Origin: Diploptera punctata | Taxonomy: Eukaryota > Arthropoda > Insecta > Blattodea > Blaberidae | Reading direction: 5' to 3' | Length of the DNA: 64,000 nt | Assembly: GCA_030220185.1 (NCBI GenBank) | Contig: JASPKZ010007795.1 | Span: 1,142,501 to 1,206,500 of the forward strand | In this document: piece after piece, positions 9,965 through 19,380 of the stretch | Layout: each line of letters opens with the position of its first letter | Position numbering within the stretch: position 1 is the stretch's first letter | Position numbers and translations under genes: made by a program | Notes under the pieces: model-generated | Database searches by the model: none | Seen by the model: the letters and a program-made list of their open reading frames with translations, nothing else | Told to the model about the DNA's origin: nothing

Positions 9965-10269
9965 GGGGCATGCCGTAGCATAGTGGTTAAGGCACTGAGC
10001 TACAAGCCAGAGGGTCGAGTGTTCAAGTCCCGTTGGGGTCAGGATTTTTAAACTGACCCAAACCCTCTGGCGGCACTATGGCCCTGGGGTCGACTCAGCC
10101 TTTAATGGAAATGAGTACCAGACGCTTGTTCTGGGGGTAAAGGCGGCCATCATGCAGGGCTGACAACCTGGCTGACATAAAGTGCCGATTGTTTAGAAAA
10201 AGTGGGAGCCTTAACCTCCTACTACCCTAAGGGCCTCCGGGTCTGTTGTGGGATCACTTTACTTTTTTT
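9965..10269 (+). mobile_element. SINE family 3 (tRNA-derived), full copy
   Basis: The tRNA-like head is GCATAGTGGTTAAGGCACTG with a degenerate B box near GTTCAAGTCCC. The body includes GGGGTCGACTCAGCC and the tail ends in a T-run. The target duplication TACATACATTTCTT is exact at 9951-9964 and 10270-10283. Other copies: 13142, 33450 (-), 50951 (-). Confidence 0.87.
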
Positions 10270-10436
10270 TACATACATTTCTTTATATATATCTTGATGG
10301 TCAAGGGGTACTGCATCTGCTTCTGGGTCCAAGGTTTTCGGTTTTGATCTCAGCCAATTCAATGAAAATGTTTTGGTTGTAGGTAATTAGAAAATACAGT
10401 TTCCTTTAAAGAGGAAACTATGGATTTAATCAAAAT

Positions 10437-10712
10437 CAAAGTGGGAGGTAACACTATGAGCTATTTACATTTATGAATGAGTTGGAGAAATGCTTTAACA
10501 TCTCACCTCATGAAGTTGCGTGTCTTCGTGATATCAGTTTCAAAAGTATAATTTTACTTCCATCTTCAGTCAAACTCCAACTCCAACAGTTGGAGTTTGA
10601 CTGAAGATAGAAGTAAAAGTATACTTTTGAAACCGATATGGTGAAGACATGCAACTTTATAAGGTGAGATGTTGAAGCATTTTGTCAAATTCATTCATAA
10701 AAGGAAATTATG
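10437..10712. repeat. PLE palindrome with degenerate hammerhead arms
   Basis: The arms meet at CTCCAACTCCAACAGTTGGAG (about 10575). Each arm keeps CTGAAGAT, a 7-bp stem II and TTTTGAAAC, but the bases after stem III do not give a valid cleavage site. The ends are TAACACTATGAG on the left and GGTGAGATG then AAGGAAATTATGG on the right. Confidence 0.6.
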
Positions 10713-10736
10713 GTCCCAGACATGTAACACATTAAA

Positions 10737-10905
10737 GAAATTATATTATTTTTAGTCTGATCGTCTTACCTCAATATTAATGTTGATTTGTTTTGAAACA
10801 TGTTCAAGATCAAATCAACATTAATATTGAGGTAAGATGATCAGACTAAAAATAATATAATTAAAATAACCTCAAAATATCACTTCCCAAAATTAAATAT
10901 TAATA
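10737..10905. repeat. Compact PLE palindrome (AATATTAATGTTGATTTG family)
   Basis: The inverted arms ATTATTTTTAGTCTGATC and AATATTGAGGTAAGATGATC surround a hinge containing GAAACATGTTC, the 3' half of the hammerhead seen complete at 25828. The right end is AACCTCAAAATATCACTTCC. Confidence 0.65.
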
Positions 10906-11228
10906 TATATTAAAGCATATTTTGATGTTATATTTAAATATTAATAATTTCCAATACTGAACAACATTATTTTGAAAAAGAAATTAAAGCATATCCTAGC
11001 AAAATAGGGGCTTATCCCTTGGTATTATAATTGAAAACACCAGTGCATAAAGGGGGTAGCTCCATTTTCATAAACTTTTCAGGAGAAACAATAAACTGAA
11101 TGTAAAAGGCGGTAATAGTATAACCAAAATTTTACCATTGATTTAAGGTAGTTCAGCATGAAATACAATCTTTTCTTGATCAGTTTCTTTTTTTTTATTT
11201 ACATGATTGTGTTACAATCACAATAAAC

Positions 11229-11756
11229 TTAAGGTAGAATATTTTTTATCACTCACCTCATATTGTTCTTCTTATTTGATTATAAACTAGTTTCGGAACA
11301 TAGTTTCTGTTCCATCCTCAGTATCGTCACGACCATTGTTCTGTCGTCTCGAAGAGCTGTCCTTCTCTCCTTCCATTGGCTGACTGAAAAACCTCGAAAC
11401 CAGGTCATTCTCACCGGAAATTTGAAAGTTCATTAATTTCTTCTTTTCGCTCTTTTGAATGTAGTTACTGTTTGGGAAAAGATCTACATTCAAAAGAGCG
11501 AAAAGAAGAAATTAATGAACTTTGAAATTCCCGGTGAGAATGACCTGGTTTCGAGGTTTTTCAGTCAGCCAATGGAAGGAGAGAAGGACAGCTCTTCGAG
11601 ACGACAGAACAATGGTCGTGACGATACTGAGGATGGAACAGAAACTATGTTCCGAAACTAGTTTATAATCAAATAAGAAGAACAATATGAGGTGAGTGAT
11701 AAAAAATATTCTACCTTAATGAATATACCTCATAGTGAGAATTCCTAAAATAAGTA
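11229..11756. mobile_element. PLE palindrome (TTAAGGTAGAATA family)
   Basis: Two arms of about 230 bp carry the GIY-YIG C-terminal tail in opposite orientation (MNFEIPGENDLVSRFFSQPM) and meet near 11468. The left end is TTAAGGTAGAATA. The right end extends past the symmetry with ATACCTCATAGTGAGAATTC. The target duplication is ACAATAAAC (11220-11228, 11757-11765). Relatives are at 31051, 51539 and the footprint at 16888. Confidence 0.8.
11624..11666 (+). ncRNA. Minimal hammerhead ribozyme motif
   Basis: Stem I ATA/TAT, core CTGAGGA, one unpaired T, stem II GGAACA/TGTTCC, GAAA, palindromic stem III CTAG, cleavage dinucleotide TT. The same bases encode TEDGTETMFRN and the TAG stop of the endonuclease ORF. 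Inverse copy at about 11290-11330. Confidence 0.7.
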
Positions 11757-11767
11757 ACAATAAACCT

Positions 11768-11867
11768 TATTAAGTTATGTAGATAGGAAATAACACTATG
11801 AGGTTTTTTAATATTGTTTATTTTTTATTATGAAGTATGAGGTGAGTGAAATAATAAAAAATAAACA
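11768..11867 (-). repeat. 100-bp collapsed PLE element
   Basis: On the reverse strand it reads TGTTTATTTTTTATTATTTC, a very short hairpin around CTCACCTCATACTTC, then the full right end with ACCTCATAGTGTTATTTCC. The target duplication ACAATAAACCT lies at 11757-11767 and 11868-11878. It is an intermediate between the 728-bp palindrome at 19381 and the 57-bp footprint at 1921. Confidence 0.65.
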
Positions 11868-12434
11868 ACAATAAACCTGTTGGAGCTGCCTCCTTTTTGC
11901 ACCGGAGAGTAGGTATTTGAAGAATTTATGCCTAAAAACTTCTTAATAAGAAAAATATAAAATAATAAGAAATACAGCTTAATATTAAGGTATTTATTAC
12001 TATGTATTTATTTAAACTGGTTACCAATATCATCAGGCATTGTCAGTGATACTTTCATCAGAATCATGATGAGAATCTTCTCCCTAGCACTTTAGATTGT
12101 CATATAACTACATACAATTACATGATACTCGTACGAATTTTGATGCCAGTTCTTTTACTTGAAGGAACTTAGGCCGCTTGAGTGGTAGAGGTGCAGAATA
12201 AAGGTGCAAATCTTCATTATGTACCTGTTTCTTGCTCCGAATGAAAGCTGGAGTTAACAATTTTCTTCATTCTCTTCATTATGGAAGACATGGAGCTACT
12301 TCATTTTTGCACCAGCTGAAGCAGGCTCCTTCTATCTATTATATATGAACTTAACCTGCATTTCGGGAAAAAGTGGAGCTACCCCCTTTTTGCACCGGTG
12401 TCTTCAGTTAGCCCTGGAGGAAAAGTAGATAATG

Positions 12435-12547
12435 TTATTTTAGGTAAACTTTTATCACATTTAAACTTTTTGTTTAATTATGAGGTGAGTAATAAAAGTT
12501 TACCTAAATGAATATACCTCATAGTGTGAATTCCTAAAAAAAAAGTA
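12435..12547. repeat. Collapsed PLE element (TTAGGTAAACTTTTATCAC family)
   Basis: TTAGGTAAACTTTTATCAC faces ATAAAAGTTTACCTAA around a short hinge with TTATGAGGTGAG, then AATATACCTCATAGTGTG and the right end. AGATAATG is repeated at 12427-12434 and 12548-12555. A left-end scrap of another family (TTTTTATTACCTCACCTC) lies at 12568-12597. Confidence 0.55.
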
Positions 12548-12637
12548 AGATAATGGTAAACTCAAGAATTAAATTAATGTTTTTATTACCTCACCTCATT
12601 AAATAAACAATATTGCAATTGGTGTTTTTTTTTTCAG

Positions 12638-12920
12638 ACCACTGAACAAGATATTGAGCAAGCACTGAAATATTTTGAAATTCACAATGGGAAAATAGCA
12701 CAAATTTTGTTAGATGCATCATTGTTTCGCCGACATCATTTTGAACAGGAATTTCTTGTGAAATTACTTACCAAAAAACCACTTACCTCTCATACAATAA
12801 AAGACATAGAGAGTGTTAAAAACAAATTCATTATAAAGCTGCATAGCATAGGCAAGATTCCAAGTGCTATGTTCAAAAAGTACCAAGAAGAATGCTCTGC
12901 TGCAGTAAGAAGTGATACAG
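12638..12920 (+). CDS. FANCA: FANCA, exon 3 of 8 in window
   Basis: It starts after TTTTTTTTCAG and ends GATACAG before GTAGAT, leaving one base for the next codon. It encodes TTEQDIEQALKYFEIHNGKI, then ILLDASLFRRHHFEQEFL and IPSAMFKKYQEECSAA. Vertebrate FANCA has VEKAIMVFEHTGNIP, VMEASIFRRPYYVSHFLP and IPPSLYSTYCQACSAA in the same order, the strongest single match in the window. The leftover G joins with the next exon's AT to make Asp. Confidence 0.92.
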
Positions 12921-12949
12921 GTAGATATTCTTCTTCATGTAATCATGTT

Positions 12950-13864
12950 TTCCTGTTCTGGGAGTTGAGTTTTGGACAAAAGTCTTCATCTATCTTGATC
13001 ATTCCATGTATCCTCTTCCATCATTTCTATCCATTCAACTTTTTTTTTTTCAATATTCTTCTTAACTTGTTCTTCCTATTTATATCTTGGCTGACCTCTT
13101 GGTCTCTTCCCTCCTATTTAAATTCCAGTAATTGTCTTGATGGGAGCACACCATAACATAGTTGTTAAGACAATACACTACAAACCAGAAGATCGAGGGT
13201 TCGAGTCCAGTGAAGTCAGGATTTTTCAACTGACCCAAACCTTCTGATGGCACCAATGACCCTGGGGATCGACTCAACCTCCAAATGAAATCAGTACCCA
13301 AACAATTGTTTTGAGGGTAAAGACGGCCGTTGTGCAGGACTAACAATCAGGCTGACATTAAGTGCCGATTGTCTAGAAAAAGTGTGAGCCTTAGCCTCCT
13401 ACTACCCCGGGGGTGTCTCATGGCCTGTAGTGGGAATATTTTATCTTTTTTACTTGTCTTGATATCCTTCCAGTATTAATTCTTTGATCATGGCCATACC
13501 TTCTTATTCTGCTATCTTCCATTTCATCTCTATTTCAAAATGTCTCTTACTTTAGTGTTCTTATTCTAGTTTTTCCAAGCATGCTTCTTAAAAACTTCAT
13601 CTCTGTTTCTTGAATAATTAATTGAAGAATCCTTGTACTATGTTTCTTTATTACTCTCTATGTTTCAATCCCATAAATTAATAAAGATTTAAAATGTGTT
13701 TTATACATAGTGTTTTTTTTTAAACAGTTCAATGGTATATCCTGATTTGATTCCACAATAGACTTTTAATTAAACGGTTGCATTTGGCACTACTTTCTAT
13801 CCTTATGATTATTTCTTTATTAATTTTGCCTTATTTATTACTATCTTCCTAAATAAACAAACTC
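12950..13864 (-). pseudogene. Degenerate LINE C-terminal fragment, split by SINE 3
   Basis: Both sides of the SINE read as the reverse complement of a LINE RT tail, with text equivalent to KR.W-type and VRR.IL-type codons, but heavily frameshifted. No catalytic motif remains. Confidence 0.5.
13142..13453 (+). mobile_element. SINE family 3, full copy
   Basis: Same head and body as 9965-10269, somewhat diverged. It is flanked by a 10-bp duplication TTGTCTTGAT (13132-13141, 13454-13463) inside a LINE. Confidence 0.82.
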
Positions 13865-13974
13865 TTAGGCCTGTATGAAAGAATGTACTCATGCGTTGAA
13901 AGGTGCATTCAGGTATAAATCATTGAGATTACCACTTGCAGAGACGTTTTCCAGACTCAGGAATCTGTTCATGC

Positions 13975-14290
13975 GATAAATAATTGTACGCTCAGACTGG
14001 GACTTTTGACTTTGACTTTCTAGACCAATGCTCTACCGACTGAGCTATCTGGACGAGTTCCAATCTAAACGTAATTTTTTCTCTTATGTGCGCTGTTAAT
14101 TCCCGTGCACAAATGCTATGAAACCTTTGCTTCTATCTTGCAAATGGCGGCTTCTTTATTAAGAAGACATTTATTTATAAATTTATACATTCATTTTCTC
14201 TTCAGATATGATTTATCCATCATTGAAATATATGAAATGAATAACAAAACATTGATAGAAGCCATAGTGCCTTTATAATGTAATGTAAAA
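13975..14290 (-). repeat. tRNA-like PLE-type element, degenerate
   Basis: A reverse-strand tRNA-like domain (13990-14054) with D arm GCTC/GAGC and TCTAGAAAG-type anticodon arm is followed by the standard unit body (CTTGCAAATGGCGG, AAGAAGACATTTA). A second end fragment TAATGTAAAATTCCC then abuts a PLE RT. Confidence 0.5.
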
Positions 14291-14812
14291 TTCCCAATAA
14301 GATTGGTAGAAGAATTAAATAACATCACATTGGTTCCGAATGATAGACTGGTTTCATTTGACATTGTCTCTTTATTCCCTAGTATTCCAATTGATAAGAA
14401 GCTCACATTTTTAAGAAGATGGTTAAATTCACTGAAATTAAAAATAGAAGTAATTGAAGAATATTTAATCCTAACTAAACTTTGCATTGGCAATGAGAAA
14501 TCCGCTTTCACCATTTTTTGCCAATTTATTTATAGATTATCTTGAGCCTCATATCACCAATGCTTACCCTTGGATTTTTAAGTGTTGGTATATGTATGTA
14601 GATGATATTTTCTCTGTAATAGATTCAAGATGCATTAAAATTACTTAATCTTCAAGACGAATCGGTGAAATTCACTATTGAAATAGAAAAACATAACAAA
14701 ATCCCATTTTTGGACTTCTACTTAATAAGAAATGACCAACTACAAAGAATTGAATTTAATATTTATAGAAAAGATACTCATACTGATAACTACATAAAAT
14801 CTTCAGGTTTTA

Positions 14813-15409
14813 GGGTCGCATGTTTGGACGCATTAGACAGTAAAATGCCTTCTCTGCTGAGCAAGTTGTATGCTAATACGATTTTGCTTACTCAGAAATC
14901 TGTTCATGCGATAATAATTGGTTAAATTTGTAAGCTACCTGCGGAGGTAGCTTAAATGAGCAACTCAAATTAAAATCCCGAAGGGAACCGATGGTAATCG
15001 ATGTACTTTGCTGCTTTATCCAACATTTATCCAAGATGTCGGACCTTGAAGACTTCGATCATGTTTTCGGTATACACGGAGAAGAGGAATTTGATAGAGT
15101 CCTACCAAAGAATTCAACTGGAAGAACAGGAGAATCGGCGTAATATTGCGTGTCGCAGACGTGTTTGTATACGGTATTATTTGCGGGATGCAAGCATAAA
15201 TGCATTCCTCTATAGCAGACGAAAATAACGGAAGTGGTTTTATCGCTGAGAATTCTGGGTAATTCGTTGCCAATATTACGAAAACGTCGACTCTCGTGCA
15301 TGACCGATAAGTCGGCCGTTAATTCGTTCTCAGCAATTGCTCACGGTGAATCAGCTCACTAGTGATTGGAAGTAATTTGAGTAGAGAGTAATGTTCTAAC
15401 ATACGACCC
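14813..15409 (+). mobile_element. PIF/Harbinger-like non-autonomous element, copy C
   Basis: It starts GGGTCGCATG after TTA and ends ATACGACCC before TAA. It splits the PLE frame between SSGF and NHISHKHA. One extra C near 15102 shifts the internal ORF relative to copy A. Confidence 0.7.
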
Positions 15410-15771
15410 TAAATCATATCTCACATAAACATGCAATTTTCAACAGTCTAATATACAGATTAATAAATATTCCACTAAATGTAGATGATTTTGAGAATGA
15501 ATATAATCATATTGTACACATTGCTAACTTAAATGGTTTTGGTGAAGACATAATAAAGAATAAATTAAAGAAATTTAAATAGCAAAAAAAGTTACATGAA
15601 TACTCTACTCTGCAACATAATTCCAAAAAAAAGATGAAAAATTCAAGAAATTTACTTACCATCCAGAAGTTCATAACACATTTCAGAAGATTTAAAAAAA
15701 TGTAATATAACATTAGCTCCGATTAACAAATTCGACCTTGATAATCTTTTGTTAACTAATAAATTATTTAT

Positions 15772-15992
15772 AATGTTGAGTGATTCCGGGTTATGTGGCC
15801 GTGGTCCATAGTTCGTGTTGATACCAGACGTTTCGCCCTCAACTGCGGAGGGCATCTTCAGTGGCGAGTGCTTCTAGGCGTGTTTCCTGGTCGGAAGATC
15901 TACTAAGAGTACTCTTACACCAACTATGGACCACGGCCACATAACCCGGAATCACTCAACATTATGATTACCGGCCGTGAAAGCCTGCATTC
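15772..15992. mobile_element. Short PLE palindrome with 18-bp target duplication
   Basis: The arms GTGATTCCGGGTTATGTGGC and its complement (about 15932-15958) flank a ribozyme-like block. The right end CCGGCCGTGAAAGCCTG is shared with the elements at 8610 and 42259. AACTAATAAATTATTTAT is duplicated at 15754-15771 and 15993-16010. Confidence 0.75.
15824..15864 (-). ncRNA. Minimal hammerhead ribozyme motif
   Basis: On the reverse strand: stem I CCA/TGG, core CTGAAGA, unpaired T, stem II GCCCTC/GAGGGC, GAAA, minimal CG stem III, cleavage TC. All core residues fit the CUGANGA...GAAA consensus. Confidence 0.65.
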
Positions 15993-16010
15993 AACTAATA
16001 AATTATTTAT

Positions 16011-16660
16011 CATGCCGCTTCATCAGACTATCCGACACACATAATCTTGACACTCGATCCCATCAGCACATTGTCCTTTATATCCCGCCTCATCACACTG
16101 TATATTATTCATTATCTTTTACGGTCTCGCTTACCAAAACATGGAATTCCCTTCCGCCCTATGTCAGAGACTGTCAAACTATAACATCCTTCAAAAACAA
16201 ATTAAAGAATTATTTAATAACAAACTAACTTATACACCTCACTGATAGTATTCTTTTAACAATTAATAAATTTAATTATCTATGAAAATAATATTAAGAT
16301 TAACAAATATTTTCTTTTGTTTTGTTTTATATATTGTACAAACGTAAAATTAGTTTTCTATATCTCATTATTTTTCTTTGTTTTTATATACACTAGACAG
16401 GGACAATTTAATATGTCTTAATTGTATACATTTTATTATTAGTTTTAGTCTTAATTTTAACTAACATTAACTGGTTGCATTATAGATCATAGTATAGTAG
16501 ATATTATCTTTTTGATCAAATTTTTATTTAGTATTTAATATTAGAGTTCATTGTGATTGTTATATTCTGATGTAATATATGTTTGCCCTGGTGAGTGGAA
16601 GAGAAGGCCACATGGCCTTAACTCCATCAGGCTAAATAAATAAATCTAAATCTAAAAAAG
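16011..16660 (+). mobile_element. CR1-like LINE 3' fragment
   Basis: The ORF at 15977-16228 ends TKTWNSLPPYVRDCQTITSF and FKNKLKNYLITN, the typical C-terminus of CR1/Rex-type LINE proteins. A 3' UTR then ends GGCTAAATAAATAAATC, a simple-repeat tail. It is inserted between two parts of the PLE. Confidence 0.65.
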
Positions 16661-16887
16661 TTAACATCCCAGATAGCAAAAAATCTGGAATGTATCATAT
16701 TAATTGCAAATATTGTAATAAAGTATATATAGGAAAAACAAAAAAGGAATTTGGACACTCACAATAAAGAACACTTTAGAAATATAAAAAATGGTGAAAT
16801 TGAAAAATCAGCAATAGCTGCACATAGTTTATTAGAGAATCATAGAATTGAAAAAAGAAGCAAAGCTTTTGTAACATCTATCTAAAC

Positions 16888-16931
16888 TTAAGGTAGAATA
16901 TACCTCATAGTGAGAATTCCTAAAATAAGTA
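16888..16931 (+). repeat. 44-bp PLE footprint between intact target duplications
   Basis: ATCTATCTAAAC occurs at 16876-16887 and 16932-16943. Between them are only TTAAGGTAGAATAT and ACCTCATAGTGAGAATTCC plus the AAAATAAGTA end: exactly the two extremities of the family at 11229 and 51539 without the palindrome. In those elements GAATAT occurs at both break points. Confidence 0.8.
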
Positions 16932-17241
16932 ATCTATCTAAACCTTTGGAATTAACAGTTTGGAAAAAGATATATATACAAAAAAAATATTAGAACTATG
17001 AATTTTGAGTTTCCGGACAAACCACATTTGACTATAAAGTTCTTCAAATCAACACCAGATGGCAGTTTAGAAAATGACCGGCATAATGAAGAATCAACAG
17101 TCGTGACAACGGCTGTGGATGGGAATGACGTTTCCCAAGACCACGGTTCTGTGTTAAAGAACATAGATGTATGAGGTAAGAAGAATTCACGATTCATTTG
17201 ATTTTTATTAAGAAAACCTCATAATGTAAAAAATCCCAACT

Positions 17242-17629
17242 TTATTATATGAAGTATAATAGATTAAGAGAAAAAATGATATAGAATATATGTTCTTTTT
17301 AACCAGTGAAATGAGTCTTGTTAGCTAAAATGTAATAAATATTACCAGAAAAGAATGTATCAATAAATATATGTATGTATCCAAATCCACCTAGTGTGTG
17401 ATGCTTCAGTAGACCAAATTACATAGGTGATCTGTACAGAGAGGAGTGTATATTTTTAATGTTTTTGTATGTTATGTAAGAGTTCTTGAATGAAGAAAAG
17501 GGGAAAGGTGAAATCCAGTGCTTACTCCTGTTGAAAGCACAACCTAGCTTAACCCTCTCTTTCGCAAATTATGAATTCAGGTGGGGTAATTTTTTATGGG
17601 TTTCTCTGTATTAATACAATGTACTAAAC
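17242..17629. other. Intronic stretch without recognisable feature
   Basis: No ORF of interest, repeat family or RNA gene is visible. It ends at the target sequence ATAAAGAGGCAT. Confidence 0.45.
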
Positions 17630-17641
17630 ATAAAGAGGCAT

Positions 17642-17915
17642 TTTATAAATTGAGTCAATAAATGTTTTTCATCTCACCTCAAAGCTGCATGTTTCCATGG
17701 CACCAGTTTCAAAGGCTTTTGCCTCTATTGTCAACCAGAACTCTTGACTTTTGAAATTCTGTCATTACCATCATCTTCCAGGCTGCCTTCTGGTGCTAAT
17801 TCTGTGAACTTTGAAATTAAATTTTGTTAGCCGGAACTTCAAAATTCAGGGATCTATATTTGTTCTTCTGAATGTAAATCTTTTCCCAAACTTTTAATTC
17901 CAAAGGCTTGTCTAA
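17642..17915 (-). pseudogene. PLE 3' fragment with degenerate hammerhead
   Basis: The reverse strand ends TTTGAGGTGAG and carries TTGACAAT, a stem II AGAGGC/GCCTTT and TTTGAAACTGGTG. The core shows T3 with A8. A short GIY-YIG tail (KVWEKIYIQKN) precedes it. It abuts a LINE fragment. Confidence 0.5.
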
Positions 17916-17929
17916 AGTTTACTTTCTTG

Positions 17930-18290
17930 GTACCATCCTTCATGAATTAGGCCTTTGTAGACCTGTTTTGGCCTCATCCAGCAGTATTTTAAGAGGTCTT
18001 CCTGGTATACAATGTCCTTTGGGCTGCTTATATTGTATCATTATTTTTAGGATTCTTGAATTATCCATTCTTTTTACATGGTCCAGCCAGTTTAGTTTAT
18101 ATCTGTTGAGTTTTTCTTCTCTGATTCTACTTCTAATTGTCCTAAATTTCTTTATTATTTTTTTGATCTAAAAGAGTGCATCCTGCTGACTTTCTAAGAA
18201 ATTTAATTTCCGTTGCTTTGATTCTGCTCCTGTCTCTTTTTCTTAACGTCCAAATCTGACTTACGTATAAAAGCTTTATGAGATGAAAAA
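17930..18290 (-). pseudogene. LINE C-terminal fragment
   Basis: The reverse strand reads QIWTLRKRDRSRIKATEIKF and RKSAGCTLLDQKNNKEIRT, then GRPLKILLDEA, the RT tail family also seen at 21571, 29886 and 30447. Confidence 0.55.
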
Positions 18291-18351
18291 AACTTTTATC
18301 TTACTCAATTTATAAATTTTAACTTACTTCATAGTTATAAAATATATTAGG

Positions 18352-18492
18352 AAGTAACATTATGAGGTTCTTCTTAATTAAATAAGTTTGGTCTGTCTTC
18401 ATCTTACCTTATATTTAGTTTATTTTTCAAAATATGAGGTAAGATGAACACAGACCAAACTTATTTATTACTTCATAGCGTTACTTCCTACC
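18352..18492. repeat. Compact PLE palindrome, about 140 bp
   Basis: GGAAGTAACATTATGAGG at the left and CATAGCGTTACTTCC at the right enclose inverted arms AATAAGTTTGGTCTGT and ACAGACCAAACTTATT, with CATCTTACCTTATATTT facing AAATATGAGGTAAGATG. No ribozyme core remains. MITE-like in form. Confidence 0.7.
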
Positions 18493-18519
18493 GTAATTTT
18501 GATTAAAATAAAGAGGCAT

Positions 18520-18895
18520 ATAAAAATGGAGAAATTGAAAAATCTGCAGTTGCTGCTCATGTTTGGTCTGAAAAACATAATATAAATTCAGACACTAAAT
18601 TATTAAAACAGTTAGAAAATACAAAAGAGCTGACTATTTGGGGAAAAATTTATATTCAGAAGAACAGAAACAGAGTTATGAATTTTGATATTCTGATGGA
18701 GGGTGACCTTGTTTGGAGGTTCTTTGGCCAACCACAGGATGGAGCTGACATCGACATCCAGGTGGTGCAACATAATGCAACATAAATAAAACCAGTCTGG
18801 GAAAGCTGACGATAAAACAGAATTGTTTTGAAACATGTCCAAGAACAAATCAACATTAATATTGAGGTAAGATGTCCAGACCAAAAATAATATAA
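18520..18895 (+). mobile_element. Truncated PLE (GIY-YIG tail, ribozyme-like 3' end)
   Basis: It encodes GEIEKSAVAAHVWSEKH and KELTIWGKIYIQKN with stops, then carries CTGACGA, stem II AAAACA/TGTTTT and GAAACATGTC, then AATATTGAGGTAAGATG. ATAAAGAGGCAT flanks it at 18508-18519 and 18896-18907, and the same 12-mer lies at 17630-17641 before the previous insertion. Confidence 0.65.
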
Positions 18896-19332
18896 ATAAA
18901 GAGGCATATTTAATTTTTTGTCAAACAGTTTTTGTTTACATCATGTAGTTCAGTAGGCCTACTTCTGAATTTTATAAGTATTAACTTTTGAAGTAGATCC
19001 ATACATCAGCTTCTGGTAAATTTCAATCCTAAAAGATAGTTGTTCTGCAACAACAATGATTCCTCAAATTGATGCACTGGGAATGAAATGATTAATGTCA
19101 TCTTCCAACAAACAAATCACTATCAACCATATGTCTTCTCAAAATACAGTCTGTGCTGTGGAGGGATATAAACCTATTCAAAGTTAAATTTTGACATTCC
19201 GGATGAACGTGACCTCATCTCGAAGTTCATCAAATCAATACCAGATGGCAACGATATCTCGAAGTTCATCAAATCAACACCAGATGGCAACGTTATAGAG
19301 GGAGATTCCAACGAATATCCGGTAGTCATAAT

Positions 19333-19380
19333 GGCGGTTGAAAATGAATGACAAGATCATTTGAAAACTATAGTTACCGT
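19333..19380 (+). ncRNA. Hammerhead-like motif, T3/A8 variant
   Basis: Stem I GCGG/CCGT, core TTGAAAA, unpaired T, stem II GAATGA/TCATTT, GAAA, 8-nt palindromic stem III ACTATAGT, cleavage TA. The next insertion begins immediately after its stem I. Confidence 0.55.

Larger units (their letters stand above)
11036..12403. mobile_element. Putative DNA element with inverted ends CACYRGTGCAWAAAGGGGG
   Basis: CACCAGTGCATAAAGGGGGT at about 11039 and the inverse ACCCCCTTTTTGCACCGGTG at about 12382 look like terminal repeats. Related motifs occur internally near 11885 and 12293. No transposase frame is visible and no clear target duplication was found. PLE insertions fill its left half. Confidence 0.4.
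14291..17241 (+). pseudogene. PLE copy (RT to GIY-YIG) broken by four insertions
   Basis: RT motifs include LVSFDIVSLFPSIP (about 14350) and YMYVDDIFSVI (about 14590), of the telomerase-like PLE type, followed by EKHNKIPFLDFYLIRN. The frame resumes at 15410 (SHKHAIFNSLIYRLINIPLN), then at 16665 with a GIY-YIG start (SGMYHINCKYCNKVYIGKTK) and a MNFEFP tail. Insertions: Harbinger-like (14813-15409), palindrome (15772-15992), CR1-like LINE (16011-16660) and a 44-bp footprint (16888-16931). The 3' end has ATGAGGTAAG then AACCTCATAATG. No intact protein can be made. Confidence 0.8.

Noticed and set aside
10530..10640. Functional hammerheads in both arms of the 10437 palindrome
   Set aside because: The core and stem II are good, but the bases after stem III (CTGATATCACG, CCGATATGGTG) do not give a UH cleavage site with a closed stem.
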